Positions 12,166 through 24,171 of a stretch of DNA of 64,000 nt are shown here, piece after piece (within the stretch, counting starts at the first letter, position 1; each line of letters begins with the position of its first letter). A program made the translations under genes and the position numbers. Location of the stretch: positions 33,637,281-33,701,280 of the forward strand of contig NC_133103.1 in NCBI RefSeq assembly GCF_022965805.1, given 5' to 3'. The notes under the pieces were generated by a model. It saw only the letters and a list, made by a program, of their open reading frames with translations, made no database searches and was not told where the DNA came from. The DNA comes from Primulina eburnea (taxonomy: Eukaryota > Streptophyta > Magnoliopsida > Lamiales > Gesneriaceae).

Positions 12166-13146
12166 AAGTCTGACAATGACTGTCAAGACTTTCCTATCTT
12201 AGATGCAATGAATAAGAATCTGTAAACAAAGCATAATCATATTCATAACTGAATATCTCAATTATCTTACCTGCTTGAATACAATTCTATAATCAAAGCA
12301 TAATCAGGTAACAATATAAACAATAATCTAGTATGTGATTTTATTGGGAAACTTAAATTAATCTAATTTGAGTTATGCTTCCCGATATCACATGAATTAT
12401 ACCTTTGTCGTCCCGGTCTGCCGAAGACGATGATTTGTATTCAACTCTGTCCATATCAAATCTGAAATGACAATATCGAATACGCTGTGTCAGTGAATAA
12501 CTCAATACACAATCTGTTCTGATCAATACTCAACTCAGTACATAATCTGATCAATATCTGGACAATACATAATCTGATTCATATCAACGATATCACGATG
12601 AAATCTAAATCATTACTGAATCTGATCAATCTAAATCAACTGATGTTTCAACGGCATACTAACACAGTCTTGTAACCCCGTAAATCTGAACATCACAAAT
12701 ATAATACTGGAACTCATAATCGGTGTCAATATAACTCATAATCTGAATATTAACACAATTCTGATATAGAATCTCAGTCAATATCTTTCAAAAATCATAA
12801 CAATTACAGAAACGGTCTGTTCTTTAATCTGACTTCAATTCTATAATGTCTACGGTAGTAGAAACACCATATCTGAATCATATTCAATTCTGACGATATC
12901 ATATTTTCAAAACATCTCAAAACTTAATAAAACTTACGTCCAAATGAAGCCTGCGTTGCTAGGAACTCAATACCGTAATCGGATTCAAAAACAGACGGAC
13001 GGATTGTCAAAATCTTCAATCAAACTCAAGAGCTTCCCTCGGTTTCCCTCTGAATTCCCCCAAGAAATCTTGCATGTATATATATATATATATACACACG
13101 AACATGCAATAGGCCAAGTGGCTCGCCTTTCAAGCTACACGTTATC

Positions 13147-13315
13147 GCTAGGGCGGACAAAAGTTTCCGCTCGGGCGGAGAACTCTCGGCCCTCACAAAT
13201 TATTCAAGCGCGCTCGGGCGAACAAAAAGTTCCGCCCGGGCGAAGGACTCTCGGCTTTCTACCAACACTCAATGGCGCTCGGGCGGACAAACATTTTCGC
13301 CCGGGTGCTATACCT
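13147..13315 (-). promoter_or_regulatory. GC-rich repeats in N1 3' LTR
   Basis: Diverged repeats of the type GCTCGGGCGGACAAA and TTCCGCCCGGGCGAA, partly inverted relative to each other, next to a (TA)n TATA-like tract at 13076-13094. The tract differs in sequence from the ACCGCACCCGCGGT repeats of G1 but occupies the same LTR position. Confidence 0.5.
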
Positions 13316-13442
13316 TCGGCCCAAATTGTATAATTTCATATACTTGCTCAAATCTTATCTCGAACTGGCCCGGCTATAATTACATCAATTCATAATCAGT
13401 AAATCATATCAGATTACAATAATTAAATTCTCGGGCATTACA

Positions 13443-15455
13443 TTTCTCCCCCTCTTAGATCTGAGTTCGTCCTCGAACTCACAAACAATCAATTCAGATA
13501 TATGAGAAGAAATGCGTACAGAGTTTAAACAAAAACTCAAATATCTGATTCCAGTCTGGAATAAGAATTCACGAAGTATAATGTCATAATACCCCTTAAA
13601 CTAGTTCTGACAACAACAATCTCATCATACTGGCTATACAACATCCGTATAAACCAATCTACAGCTCATCGCATATCAGTATCATCAGCTGTTAACAAAT
13701 CTGTTTACCTCAAACAAAGACATAAACACTCATTAGCTTCAACTACCAATCGTCATCATCCGACGTTGGTTTCTTAAATCTGTCCATTCTGAACTATCTA
13801 CATCTTTCTTCGAATTACCTTCAAAAGAAATCTGTAGTACTCTTCGTATACTGTCTTGTCTATACTATCTCATTATCCTTCTGATAAGCTGATAGCTATT
13901 GTCACACAGTAATACTGACTTATATCAATTAGTGCTAACATCTAGCACTCTATAACTCTACCAAAGTCTTCCAATATCTGGGATATTACATTCTGACTGT
14001 CTGTCAATCTGTAAAACAATCTCAGAGAGAGTTCATGATATACTCTATCACGAATACAATTTCAAGCAAAATCACAATCTGTAATAATCTACTTAAATTT
14101 TCTGTTCCATCTGAACCTTTCTTTGACATCGATCTATGTCATCTAGTTCTATTTGTACGTAATCTGGTACAAACTGATAGAATAGATTGAGTAATCTGTC
14201 AATCATAATCATATTATATCACAATCTGGAAAATATTGGGAAAATCTTATTAAGAAATTCATCGAAATATACTCCCCATGTTGAATCCGAAATATACTAA
14301 GTATGTAATACATCTTCTGATTTCTATCTTTCTGTCTTTTCTGTTAGCAATTCAGACACCTCAGTACAATTTCTGCCAACATTTCAACACAATTCTGTTA
14401 TAACTGACCTTATCTGTCTCTATCACAACTATCTGTTCGAATACAATACATTCTCAATCATCAGACTGAACACTGAATCCATGACTGTAAGTTTCTGACA
14501 ATATCTGTTCTTTCAGATTCGAACTATTTGATATACACAAATCAGTTAATAACATAAAGTAAAGATAAAAATACCTACCTGGTATTCGGCTCTGACTATC
14601 GATATCAATTCTGTTATACAATTCTGAAACATTCTGACATCACAAGATAATCAGTCTCATATAAAATACACAATCACATATCTGTTACTCGACTCTGATT
14701 ACTGAAATCTGGTTCTGAACACTCTGATCACATTCTTGAATTACTATAACTCTTGAATTCAACTCTGATTCGGTTGAAACTGTATATACTCTCGCTAGTT
14801 CACACTAATCTGTAGCATATACGGATTCAAAACACAGTAATATCAAATCAGAAACGAAATATCAATATCCTATACAGATCTAGTGAGTTCAGTGAACTCA
14901 TAAAGCAAGGATTTCTGATACATATCTTCATGTCATTCTGATCAACTGTTATATCTCATCTGCAAATAAAATATGCTCCCTAAAACAATATAAGATGTCT
15001 CAAATACTGATTTAGATCAATCACAATACGCAAGCAGATATAACATAATAAGAGAATAAGAGAATAAGAAAATCTGCAAAACTCAGCAATTCTGACATTT
15101 CTGAACTTTCTGGTCTTTCTGATATCGATTTCTTATCAATCCCTGATTGCACTCTTGACTGGATCAAAATCAATCTGTATACTAACTTCAGATATCGCAT
15201 ATTCTGAATACAATCTGTTTCAAGCGGGATTCTTATCTGAATAATTTCTGTATACAATCCTTACAGTTCTCAGAATATTCAATAAAATCTTCAGATATTC
15301 TATTCAATCAATCAGATGCTGCAAATATATCAAAATCTCATAGATATAAAAAGTATAAAATCATCAGAACATCTCTGAATATATTGACACATGCCAAAGA
15401 GCAACACTAAATCAGGTGTAACTCCTGGTCGATATTCTTCTACTGATCTTTCAAT
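13443..15455 (-). pseudogene. Degenerate AT-rich stretch where N1 pol should be
   Basis: Starts with the PPT complement (TTTCTCCCCCTCTTAG, 13443-13458). The remaining 2 kb lies where RT, RNase H and integrase would be but shows no recognisable motif or long frame. It is AT-rich with frequent TCTG/CAGA words, like a pol sequence drifted beyond recognition. It is also shorter than the roughly 3 kb expected, so deletion and decay are both likely. Confidence 0.55.
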
Positions 15456-16135
15456 TCATTCTGTACCATTCTGTACATTTAATATCATTCTGTACTGAAT
15501 TCTAAAACAACAATCAGTATCTGATCTGAATTCAATTCTGAAATCTATCTTTCTGATGTAAAGCATATCTAAAATCTTATCTAGGCAAACATCTGCCAAC
15601 TCGTATATCACTGGCAAATCTGCCAATGTTAGGCTCGATTTCAGTAAATCTACTGAATACATAAGGATACTATATGTTCCTTTCTGTAATAATCGAGTCA
15701 TAGACAATACAGATATCAAAGGAATTCTAAATCTAGAATCCTTGTCGTGGTATCTCCCCTGATCAGTCATCTCTGATCTAACTCTTACCATTTCTGGAAA
15801 ATTTCTACAGTATGTCTGTACTTGTTCAACATGTACATATCAATAATGCGTTCAAATCAGAAAACACAAGTACATCATAATCTATCTCTATTTCATTCTC
15901 ATCTTACTGTAGTCTACAATCTATACTGAAATCTCTGATATTAACGTTTCCTCAACAAGCAAGGACATCAATACTACAGTACATACAGACCCAACAGATA
16001 CAGCATATCTCCATGCAACTCAGTCAAAGATATTCTTAACAAATGCATTAGTATATATCAATACATATGCAATAGAATCGTAAAGAATAGTACCTGTTGT
16101 GAATTCTGGATCTGTTTCTCACTTAACACTGTTCC
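15456..16135 (-). pseudogene. N1 protease to RT-start relic
   Basis: The frame at 15456-15791 (minus) aligns with the protease-RT linker of G1 and G2: SRFRIPLIS, MTRLLQKG and YSVDLLKSS match [17 protein letters not shown] and YSVDLLKSS. Toward RT it diverges by many changes of the type C to Y, E to K, V to I and P to L, as expected from G-to-A and C-to-T transitions. The protease active site (around 15940-16010) is not readable. Confidence 0.7.
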
Positions 16136-17030
16136 CTAAGATCTTCGGGACCGTCTCTGGGGACAAACTTTAGCAAAATGCCCCAGCTGTTTACAGATAT
16201 TGCATCTACCAAGCACTCCTTTGCATTGATCTGAGGAATGTCTCCCTCCGCAAGTCCTACAATAGACATCGGTATGGCTTGGACTGGAACCACTTGAGCT
16301 AGAGGAACCACTTCCCAACTTCTTGAATGGCTTCTTTTGAGCTTTCAGCAAATCTTGCTTTCCACTCGTGCTGCCACGCTCAATTTGAAGAGGGGATTGT
16401 TGTGTCTGAGGTGGCTTCACACACAACCTTGTCAATTGTCTAATCAGACTTGCCTCCGCTCTCTTCGCTCTACTCAGGATGTCAGCAAAATGATAAGGTC
16501 GTTGCAAATTCATAAATGCAACTACCTCCGAATTCAGCCCGTTGATGAACTGATTCACTACAGCTTCATCATTTCCAGCTATCTGAGGAGCAAAACGCAG
16601 TAGTGTCGAGAATTTAGCAGCATATTGGTCAATATTCAGCTGCCCTTGGCTCAAATTCTCAAACTCTAATTTCTTGTCCTCTCGGTACGAGACTGGGAAA
16701 ATCTTCGATAAAATTCAGTTCTGAATATTTCCCACGAAATCACTGTACCTCTCTGTGCCCACATTCTTCTACTGGTAATCCACAAACTCCTGGCGGCTTC
16801 TCGTAACTGGTAAGGCACCATTTAACCCTCTGTTCATCTGTACAGTCAAGTAAATCGAACAAGATTTCTATATCATCAAACCAGTTCTGACAATCTTCAG
16901 ATGTCTCGGTACCATTCAGAACCGGCGGCTGTAATAACTCAAATTCTTTCATCTTTTCTTCTAACTGAGTTTCTGATACATCTCTCTGTTCAGACGAAGT
17001 ACTGCCATTTTCTGAAATTCTTCGAGGCGG
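16136..17030 (-). pseudogene. N1 gag (two zinc knuckles), frameshifted
   Basis: Homologous to G1 gag. The N-terminal part (16740-16952) has PPVLNGTET and WFDDIEILFD; the C-terminal part (16136-16654) has AAKFSTLLRFAP, QFINGLN and two knuckles, CRTCGGRHSSDQC and CNICKQLGHFAKVC. A base deletion near 16700 and another frame change near 16800 disrupt it. The start corresponding to MPPRR in G1 reads ATA instead of ATG near 17030. It is far better preserved than N1 pol. Confidence 0.8.
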
Positions 17031-17345
17031 TATATCTGAATATCAAACAGATTAGTACACCATCTATACAATCTGTCTCAGCCCTCCTCTGATCGTATAC
17101 CTCTGATTCAGACTCGGTTCTGATCCAGGCTTAGTAATTACATGCTGCAAACAACTCAGATAACAAGCAACATGTAATAGGGAAAGCAATAAATCATGCC
17201 ACACACACAATGTAGTCAACATTGAAATAAATCTCATGCTAGCAATCACATGCAAGGAAAGAAAATTCAATCTACCCCGCTCATTCTCTTCTATCTCAGT
17301 CTACAGAATCTACTGCTCTAGAACCTACTGTTCTGGAAACCTAAT

Positions 17346-17357
17346 GCTCTGATACCA
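17346..17357 (-). other. N1 primer binding site
   Basis: GCTCTGATACCA is the reverse complement of TGGTATCAGAGC (initiator-Met tRNA). It lies five bases inside the right-hand LTR, confirming minus orientation. Confidence 0.9.
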
Positions 17358-17362
17358 CCTGT

Positions 17363-20300
17363 TGTGGGGACCCGGACGCTAATCATCTTCTTAATCATCG
17401 TTGGGATTTAATTATCAATTAAGATAAAACAGGGTCTAAAAATTTTTCTTTTTAAAGTACAAGTGCGGAAGGTAATGGCATCTAAATAATATACATATCT
17501 GTATAAAACTACAATTCAGTAGGAAAGTACAAGACTATACAACCTAAGTCTAAGGTTCAATTACTAAATTCAAGTAATAAACCAAGTCTGCTACAAGTCC
17601 GGAATCACCACGCTAACTCGTCTTCTCTCATCGTCATCTCGACCTTGATCCAGCCCCACCTGTTGTCATGCACACATACAAAACACAACAACAGCCGGAT
17701 AACTCCGGTGAGAATAAATCCCAGTATAAAACATGGTAAACATGCATATACACATAATAATTCATGAAACATGCTGTCATGAAGAGATTAAAACAATAGT
17801 AAGAGATTCCATGATCTATGAAATCTAATCTAACTAAACATGCATCTCAAATCAGATAAACATGCACATACACAATCTAAATCATAAAACATGCTATCAT
17901 GACTGAAGGCAAGAACAATGGGTTCCATAATCTATGAATCCCATTCATATAAACATGCAGTTCTAGTCCAATCATGTCTAGACTCGACTCAACTATAACT
18001 CTAGGGATCCCGTGATGAATAAGACGTCAATGCCTGTTACCTACTCAACCGATCGTGGTAACCGTACGTCTTATTCCTAGACTTCGGTCCGAGCTGTATC
18101 AACGGCTGGCAATAGGAGTAATACCTGCTCCTAAGTTGAGATACACCGAACGTCTAGAAGTCTGACAATGACTGTCAAGACTTTCCTATCTTAGATGCAA
18201 TGAATAAGAATCTGTAAACAAAGCATAATCATATTCATAACTGAATATCTCAATTATCTTACCTGCTTGAATACAATTCTATAATCAAAGCATAATCAGG
18301 TAACAATATAAACAATAATCTAGTATGTGATTTTATTGGGAAACTCAAATTAATCTAATTTGAGTTATGCTTCCCGATATCACATGAATTATACCTTTGT
18401 CGTCCCGGTCTGACGAAGACGATGATTTGTATTCAACTCTGTCCATATCAAATCTGAAATGACAATATCGAATACGCTGTGTCAGTGAATAACTCAATAC
18501 ACAATCTGTTCTGATCAATACTCAACTCAGTACATAATCTGATCAATATCTGGACAATACATAATCTGATTCATATCAACGATATCGCGATGAAATCTAA
18601 ATCATTACTGAATCTGATCAATCTAAATCAACTGATGTTTCAACGGCATACTAACACAGTCTTGTAACCCCGTAAATCTGAACATCACAAATATAATACT
18701 GGAACTCATAATCGGTGTCAATATAACTCATAATCTGAATATTAACACAATTCTGATATAGAATCTCAGTCAATATCTTTCAAAAATCATAACAATTACA
18801 GAAACGGTCTGTTCTTTAATCTGACTTCAATTCTATAATGTCTACGGTAGTAGAAACACCATATCTGAATCATATTCAATTCTGACGATATCATATTTTC
18901 AAAACATCTCAAAACTTAATAAAACTTACGTCCAAATGAAGCCTGCGTTACTAGGAACTCAATACCGTAATTGGATTCAAAAACAGACGGACGGATTGTC
19001 AAAATCTTCAATCAAACTCAAGAGCTTCCCTCGGTTTCCCTCTGAATTCCCCCAAGAAATCTTGCATGTATATATTGAAAGCGGACCGGTTACGGTGGCC
19101 GGAAGCGCAACGGAAGTCAAAAATTTTAATTTCATAGCAAGAAATTCGGCCACCATGATTTATGTGCAATATTTACAAACAAACACCAGGAATATACATA
19201 GGGTGTATGAAGAAGGTTTACCTATCAACCCCTTGAGGTTGATGAATGGCACCAACTAAAGTGTGAACACTTTAGCTCTTGAAATGGATGACAATCTACA
19301 AGCACACCTCCTTTCCTCCAAGAATTAGGCCCACCACTAAGTAAGGTAAAACCCCTTTTGATTTGCACTAGAAAATCAAAAGGATTTTTCAATGAGAAGA
19401 TTTTTATTCTCCAACACTTGAAGAACAAAACTAGAAGAAAAATGGAGAGAATTGTGTGTGTGTGTGTTCGGCCAAGTGAGAGAAGAAGAGGGTGAGAATG
19501 ACTTAATTTTTCTTGTCTTGGTGTTGCAAAAAACAAAAGCCAAAAGTTGCATGCCATGCAATTTTTTTTATTCAAAAGTATTCTCCACCCCTTGGTCTCC
19601 CAAGCATGCAAACCCTAGTATATTTTGCATGTGGGCTTGTAACTATTACAAGGCCCATGGACTTTTAATTGTCTCAAACATTTTGAGCCCAATTAGACTT
19701 TATTTGATTTTACTCAAGCCCACTAGTCAAATAATTATTTCCAATTGGGCTCTACAAGGCCCAATGATATTTAATTAATCCAACACTTGAATTAATTTAA
19801 TTATTTGGACTTTACTAGGTCCACTAGTGTTTAATTAATTCAACACTTGAATTAATTTAATTAAGTCCATAATAATGTTTATGAAAATCACAATTTTCAC
19901 ATACATTATCCAATTGGCCAAATTTTAATCTAGGAACACTTCCATAAATTAAAATTTATATTTCTCTCATAGAAGTCACACTTCTATTTTTCTTTACGCT
20001 TATAAACACATTTATAAGCCGTTCAACATATTGAACTATTTTACTTCTCATCGGGATTTACAAAGCTAGTACTTGTGTGGCCCTCAATGGTTCATTGATA
20101 CAACTAGCCGTGGGTTCACATCTCAATGTGATTCGGACTAAACATGTCCTTATTCGAGCATACCCCAAGTGCTCCATTCTTACTTATCAACTCCTTGATA
20201 GTAAGAACGTCAGAACTCAAGTCTGATAGTACCCAACCAATCACGTTAAACGCCTAGCAGCATCGCTTACGTGATTCCCTAGGTATCACATGATAGTGCC

Positions 20301-21519
20301 TGCAAGAACCATTCAATTATGGTTAGCGTACAGTACTGTCCCTTCAACTCATATATCCCGACCGATTCGACAACTATTGGTCTATCGAGAGTAATCAATG
20401 AATCGATACTATGTGTCATGTTGTGGTTGCATCGATGGTGTAATCTATGAAACCCCTTTCATAATTACCACCATACTCTGATCAGAGATTTCAACCCACA
20501 CATACATGATAAACACATAGGATATCCATACCCGTAGGTAAGCGGTGAATCCCCGACTACAATGCATCGACTCCTATATGTTTCGCCGTAACACCCAACC
20601 TTGCCACCTAATGACCCCATAAGAGTCGGTAAACAAGTCAAAGTGAAACGCTAGCACATAGAGTCTCAATGTTGTCCCGGGTCATAAGGACTAATTCTGT
20701 ACAACCATAAACCAGGACTTTTCCACTCGATAAGTGAGAACCACTTGGAAAGTCCTTTTATGGAGGGTTGTTCAGTGCACTCTACAAGGAGCACCTATCT
20801 GCATGCTCGGACATCACAATGTCCCCTACCAATGAAACATGGTACTCACATCGCAGATACTAGTCTCTAACTCGAGCGGCCTATATCCTTCTTAGTGGCG
20901 GCTGAATCGACTAGGAACGGTTTAGAATATACAATATTCCAAATATGAGTTTCATGATACTCATCATATGAGTATCTCATATTCTTTCTACTATTTGTAT
21001 ATTCAAGGACTTTATCTATGCAACTAGCATGGGTATAAAGATAAAGATGCGCCAAATTAATAAATTCAAATATTATTAAAATAAAGATCGTTTATACAAA
21101 GAGTTTCATCGTGAACAGTCGGCCAACACTTGGCTCGACGTGCACCTACTCTAACATATATATATATATACACACGAACATGCAATAGGCCAAGTGGCTC
21201 GCCTTTCAAGCTACACGTTACTCGCTAGGGCGGACAAAAGTTTCCGCTCGGGCGGAGAACTCTCGGCCCTCACAAATTATTCAAACGCGCTCGGGCGAAC
21301 AAAAAGTTCCGCCCGGGCGAAGGACTCTCGGCTTTCTACCAACACTCAATGGCGCTCGGGCGGACAAACATTTTCGCTCGGGCGCTATACCTTCGGCCCA
21401 AATTGTATAATTTCATATACTTGCTCAAATCTTATCTCGAACTGGCCCGGCTATAATCACATCAATTCATAATCAGTAAATCATATCAGATTACAATAAT
21501 TAAATTCTCGGGCATTACA
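17363..21519 (-). repeat. N1 5' LTR (right), interrupted by a solo copia LTR
   Basis: Segments 17363-19075 and 21157-21519 together match the left LTR. The break lies in the TA-rich tract, where a copia LTR inserted with TATAT duplicated. SL4-SL3 is at 17660-17708 and GGGATCCC-SL2-SL1 at 18004-18157. GC-rich repeats are at about 21228-21395. Confidence 0.92.
19076..21156 (-). mobile_element. Solo copia LTR (C1 subfamily)
   Basis: A full-length LTR (about 2081 bp) on the minus strand, TGAAAGCGGACC...CTACTCTAACA, highly similar to the C1 LTRs. It is flanked by TATAT at 19071-19075 and 21157-21161, although the TA-rich target leaves some ambiguity. With no internal region, it is the product of LTR-LTR recombination of an element that had inserted in N1. 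Confidence 0.92.
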
Positions 21520-21981
21520 CCCTGGGTGCCGGAAAGCTGTGACATCCATTGACATGGTGATGTGAACTACGTGGAACTCACAGGATTTCGGCTCATATTA
21601 TTGAGGGAACTCATGGCGACCGTCCATTAAGGTTCAATATCGATGGGTTAGGCTTGACACGTAAAGATGAACGACGTCATATTATTGGGTCCTAATCAAA
21701 CGTGAGACAAAAGTATACGTAGAGGGTTTCAAGGCGATGCAATTGGAAACTATCTTTTAGGAATTGTGATGGCCGATATTATTCGGGATCACAATTCGCT
21801 AATTGGACCTTACGTACCTACTGAGGAAAGTGTTTCCCGTTTTCACTAGAGGGTAGTGAAAATGTCAAAACAGTGGGAGCGATAATTTATAAAGTAAAAG
21901 TCCAAACTTTATATCTTATTAAATATTTTGAAATAATCATTAACATTTATCTGTTTTACTTTTCAGTACAAATCTTTGACA
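21520..21981 (+). other. C1 5' leader, downstream part with spaced motif
   Basis: Leader resumes after N1 and runs to the gag ATG. Copies of a CATATTATTG-type motif lie at 21591-21607, 21675-21692 and 21771-21790. With the copy at 11351-11368 on the other side of N1 they are spaced about 85-97 bp apart. All four are found in the C2 leader too. Confidence 0.6.
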
Positions 21982-24171
21982 ATGTCATCAATTCGCAACC
22001 CGTTTTCCGTAATTCTCGAAAAACACGTTCTAACCGGACCAAACTATATCACTTGGCTAAGAAATCTAAAGATTGTCTTGAACTCGGAGAAAATCGCATA
22101 CACACTGATTGAGTCGCCCCCTGATGAGGCTCCGACTAACTGCAGTCCCGAGGAACTACAAACCTACAAGGATTGGTGCGACCATGACTTGAAGGCCAAG
22201 TGTTACATGCAGGCTTCGATGAACGATGAGCTGCAAAGGCGATTCGAGGATGCTAAGAATGCTGCTGACATTCATATGCACCTCAAGGAGCTCTTCGGTG
22301 AGCAAACTCGGCCTTTGAGACATGCCACAGTAAAGGAGCTCATCACTTTACGCATGCGAGATGGGACTTCGGTCCATGAGCATGGCCTAAAGTTGATTGG
22401 GCTCGTGGACAAGCTTGTTGGCATGGATTTGATCTTGCCATCGGAGTTGACCACTGATGTGCTGCTGCTGTCGCTGCCTAGCTCTTTCGATCCTTTTGTC
22501 GTGAACTTCAATATGAACCAGCTCGAGCCCAGCCTTGAAGAGTTGGTGAACATGCTTGTGACCTTTGAGTCCACCATCAAGAAGGAGAAGCCGGTTCTTT
22601 ATGTGGGCTCTTCATCTGGCACGAAGACCGGTCCACCTGGGAAGGGAAAGAAGCGTTCTTTCAAGCGCCCCAAGAAGAACGAGCCCTTGAAGAGGCAGAC
22701 TCCGAGTCCCGTAGTGGCAGCCGCGCCAGCCAATGCTGAAAAGACAGGTTACATCTGTCATCACTGCAAGAAGCCTGGACATTGGAGGCGTAACTGCAGG
22801 GAATATCTTGCGCAGAAGGGTTCTGGCAAGGGTATGTTCTATATTGAAGTAAATATCTCGATTAATTCTACTTCTTGGGTATTAGATACCGGCTGTGGCT
22901 CACATCTCTGTAATGATTTGCAGGTGAGGGGAAGAAGTAGGAGGCTCCGAGAGGGTGAGACCTTCCTGAGGATGGGCAATGGAGCAAGGGTTGCTGCCAA
23001 AGCCGTAGGAGATGTTTATTTAATATTGAACAATGATTTTAAGCTTGTTTTGAGAGATGTTTTGTATGTACCAGACTTGGTTAAAAACATTATTTCCATT
23101 TCTATGCTTGATATTGATGGATTTTCTTGTTTATTTGGCAAAGGTGTTTGCAATATTTACAAGAATGAATGTTTAGTTGGTACGGGTGAACTTGAAAACA
23201 ATCTCTACACCTTAAAATTAAAAGATATTCCACTTAACAATGTCCAAACGATAACAACAACAAATAAGCGCAAACAAGATACTCTTAATTCGGCACAATT
23301 ATGGCATGCTCGATTAGGTCATATTTCCCTAAGAAGGATGAACAAGCTAGTGGGAGTTGGCATGCTTGATATGTCCGATATTAATGCTCTCACGACTTGT
23401 GAATCATGTCTAAAAGGAAAGATGACCAAAATTCCCTTTAAGGGCCATGCGGAGCGAGCCAAAGGGTTATTGGATTTGATCCATACCGATGTGTGCGGTC
23501 CGCTTAGCATCACCACTAAGCATGGACATTCCTACTTCATCACCTTTACCGATGACTTTTCGAGGTATGGGTATGTGTATTTGATGAAATACAAGTCTGA
23601 AGCCTTTGAAAGGTTCAAAGAATTCAGAAGTGAAGTAGAGAAACAATTGGGACGAAGCATCAAGACACTTCGATCGGATCGAGGTGGTGAGTACTTGAGT
23701 GCCGAGTTCCAAGAGTATCTTAGAGAGAATGGGATTCTCTCGCAGTGGACTCCGCCCGCTACACCGCAGTTGAATGGTGTTTCGGAGCGTCGTAACCGGA
23801 CTTTGATGGACATGGTTCGGTCTATGATGGGGTTCACGGAGTTTCCGCCATCCTTTTGGGGATATGCGCTTGAAACAGTGGCACTGTTGTTGAACAATTT
23901 CCATACAAAGGCAGTTGACAAGACACCATATGAGATATGGATGGGTAAGCCTCCCAAATATTCTTATCTTAGAATATGGGGGTGTCCTGCTTATGTGAAG
24001 CAGACAGTGGGAGATAAATTGGATAGTCGATCCATTTTATGCTACTTTGTGGGATATCCAAGGAATTCCATTGGATATTATTTCTATCATCCTCAAGAAA
24101 CAAAGGTGTTTGTTTCTAGGAACGCAACCTTTTTGGAAAAGGAATTTCTATTGGATAGAAAGGCGAGATGA
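21982..24171 (+). CDS. C1 gag-protease-integrase ORF (copia), ends at frameshift
   Basis: The first ATG (MSSIRNPFSV) is at 21982; the frame is open slightly further upstream without another ATG. Domains in order: gag (residues about 1-240); zinc knuckle CHHCKKPGHWRRNC (about 258-271); protease WVLDTGCGSH (about 300); GAG-pre-integrase LWHARLGH with CESC; integrase core with the three acidic residues in HTDVCGP (about 500), SDRGGEY (about 563) and VSERRNRT (about 600). Integrase upstream of RT is the Ty1/copia order. The frame ends at TGA 24169-24171 because of a small indel just upstream, seen by comparison with C2 (about 57190). The product would be a capsid, protease and integrase lacking RT. 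Confidence 0.92.
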   Translation: MSSIRNPFSVILEKHVLTGPNYITWLRNLKIVLNSEKIAYTLIESPPDEAPTNCSPEELQTYKDWCDHDLKAKCYMQASMNDELQRRFEDAKNAADIHMHLKELFGEQTRPLRHATVKELITLRMRDGTSVHEHGLKLIGLVDKLVGMDLILPSELTTDVLLLSLPSSFDPFVVNFNMNQLEPSLEELVNMLVTFESTIKKEKPVLYVGSSSGTKTGPPGKGKKRSFKRPKKNEPLKRQTPSPVVAAAPANAEKTGYICHHCKKPGHWRRNCREYLAQKGSGKGMFYIEVNISINSTSWVLDTGCGSHLCNDLQVRGRSRRLREGETFLRMGNGARVAAKAVGDVYLILNNDFKLVLRDVLYVPDLVKNIISISMLDIDGFSCLFGKGVCNIYKNECLVGTGELENNLYTLKLKDIPLNNVQTITTTNKRKQDTLNSAQLWHARLGHISLRRMNKLVGVGMLDMSDINALTTCESCLKGKMTKIPFKGHAERAKGLLDLIHTDVCGPLSITTKHGHSYFITFTDDFSRYGYVYLMKYKSEAFERFKEFRSEVEKQLGRSIKTLRSDRGGEYLSAEFQEYLRENGILSQWTPPATPQLNGVSERRNRTLMDMVRSMMGFTEFPPSFWGYALETVALLLNNFHTKAVDKTPYEIWMGKPPKYSYLRIWGCPAYVKQTVGDKLDSRSILCYFVGYPRNSIGYYFYHPQETKVFVSRNATFLEKEFLLDRKAR

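Larger units (their letters stand above)
11371..13442 (-). repeat. N1 3' LTR (left)
   Basis: Matches the right-hand LTR (17363-21519) over its length. Read on the minus strand it runs TGTAATGCCCGAG...GGTCCCCACT, with the final A of the usual ACA changed. It carries the stem-loop set, a TA-rich TATA-like tract (about 13076-13094) and GC-rich repeats (about 13147-13315). Confidence 0.92.
11371..21519 (-). mobile_element. Non-autonomous Ty3/gypsy element N1 (minus strand)
   Basis: LTRs of about 2.07 kb flank a 3.9-kb interior with PPT complement on the left and PBS complement on the right, so it reads on the minus strand. A gag with two zinc knuckles and a protease/RT start are recognisable; RT, RNase H and integrase are not. 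The two LTRs are almost identical and of the same length (2072 and 2071 bp once the nested solo LTR is removed), so insertion was recent. No target duplication is visible: the left flank is GGGGC and the right is CCCTG, and the left terminus reads AGTGGGG rather than TGTGGGG. Confidence 0.88.

Noticed and set aside
13443..15455. A captured host gene inside N1
   Set aside because: No long open frame, no splice-like organisation and no motif; decayed pol is the simpler explanation.
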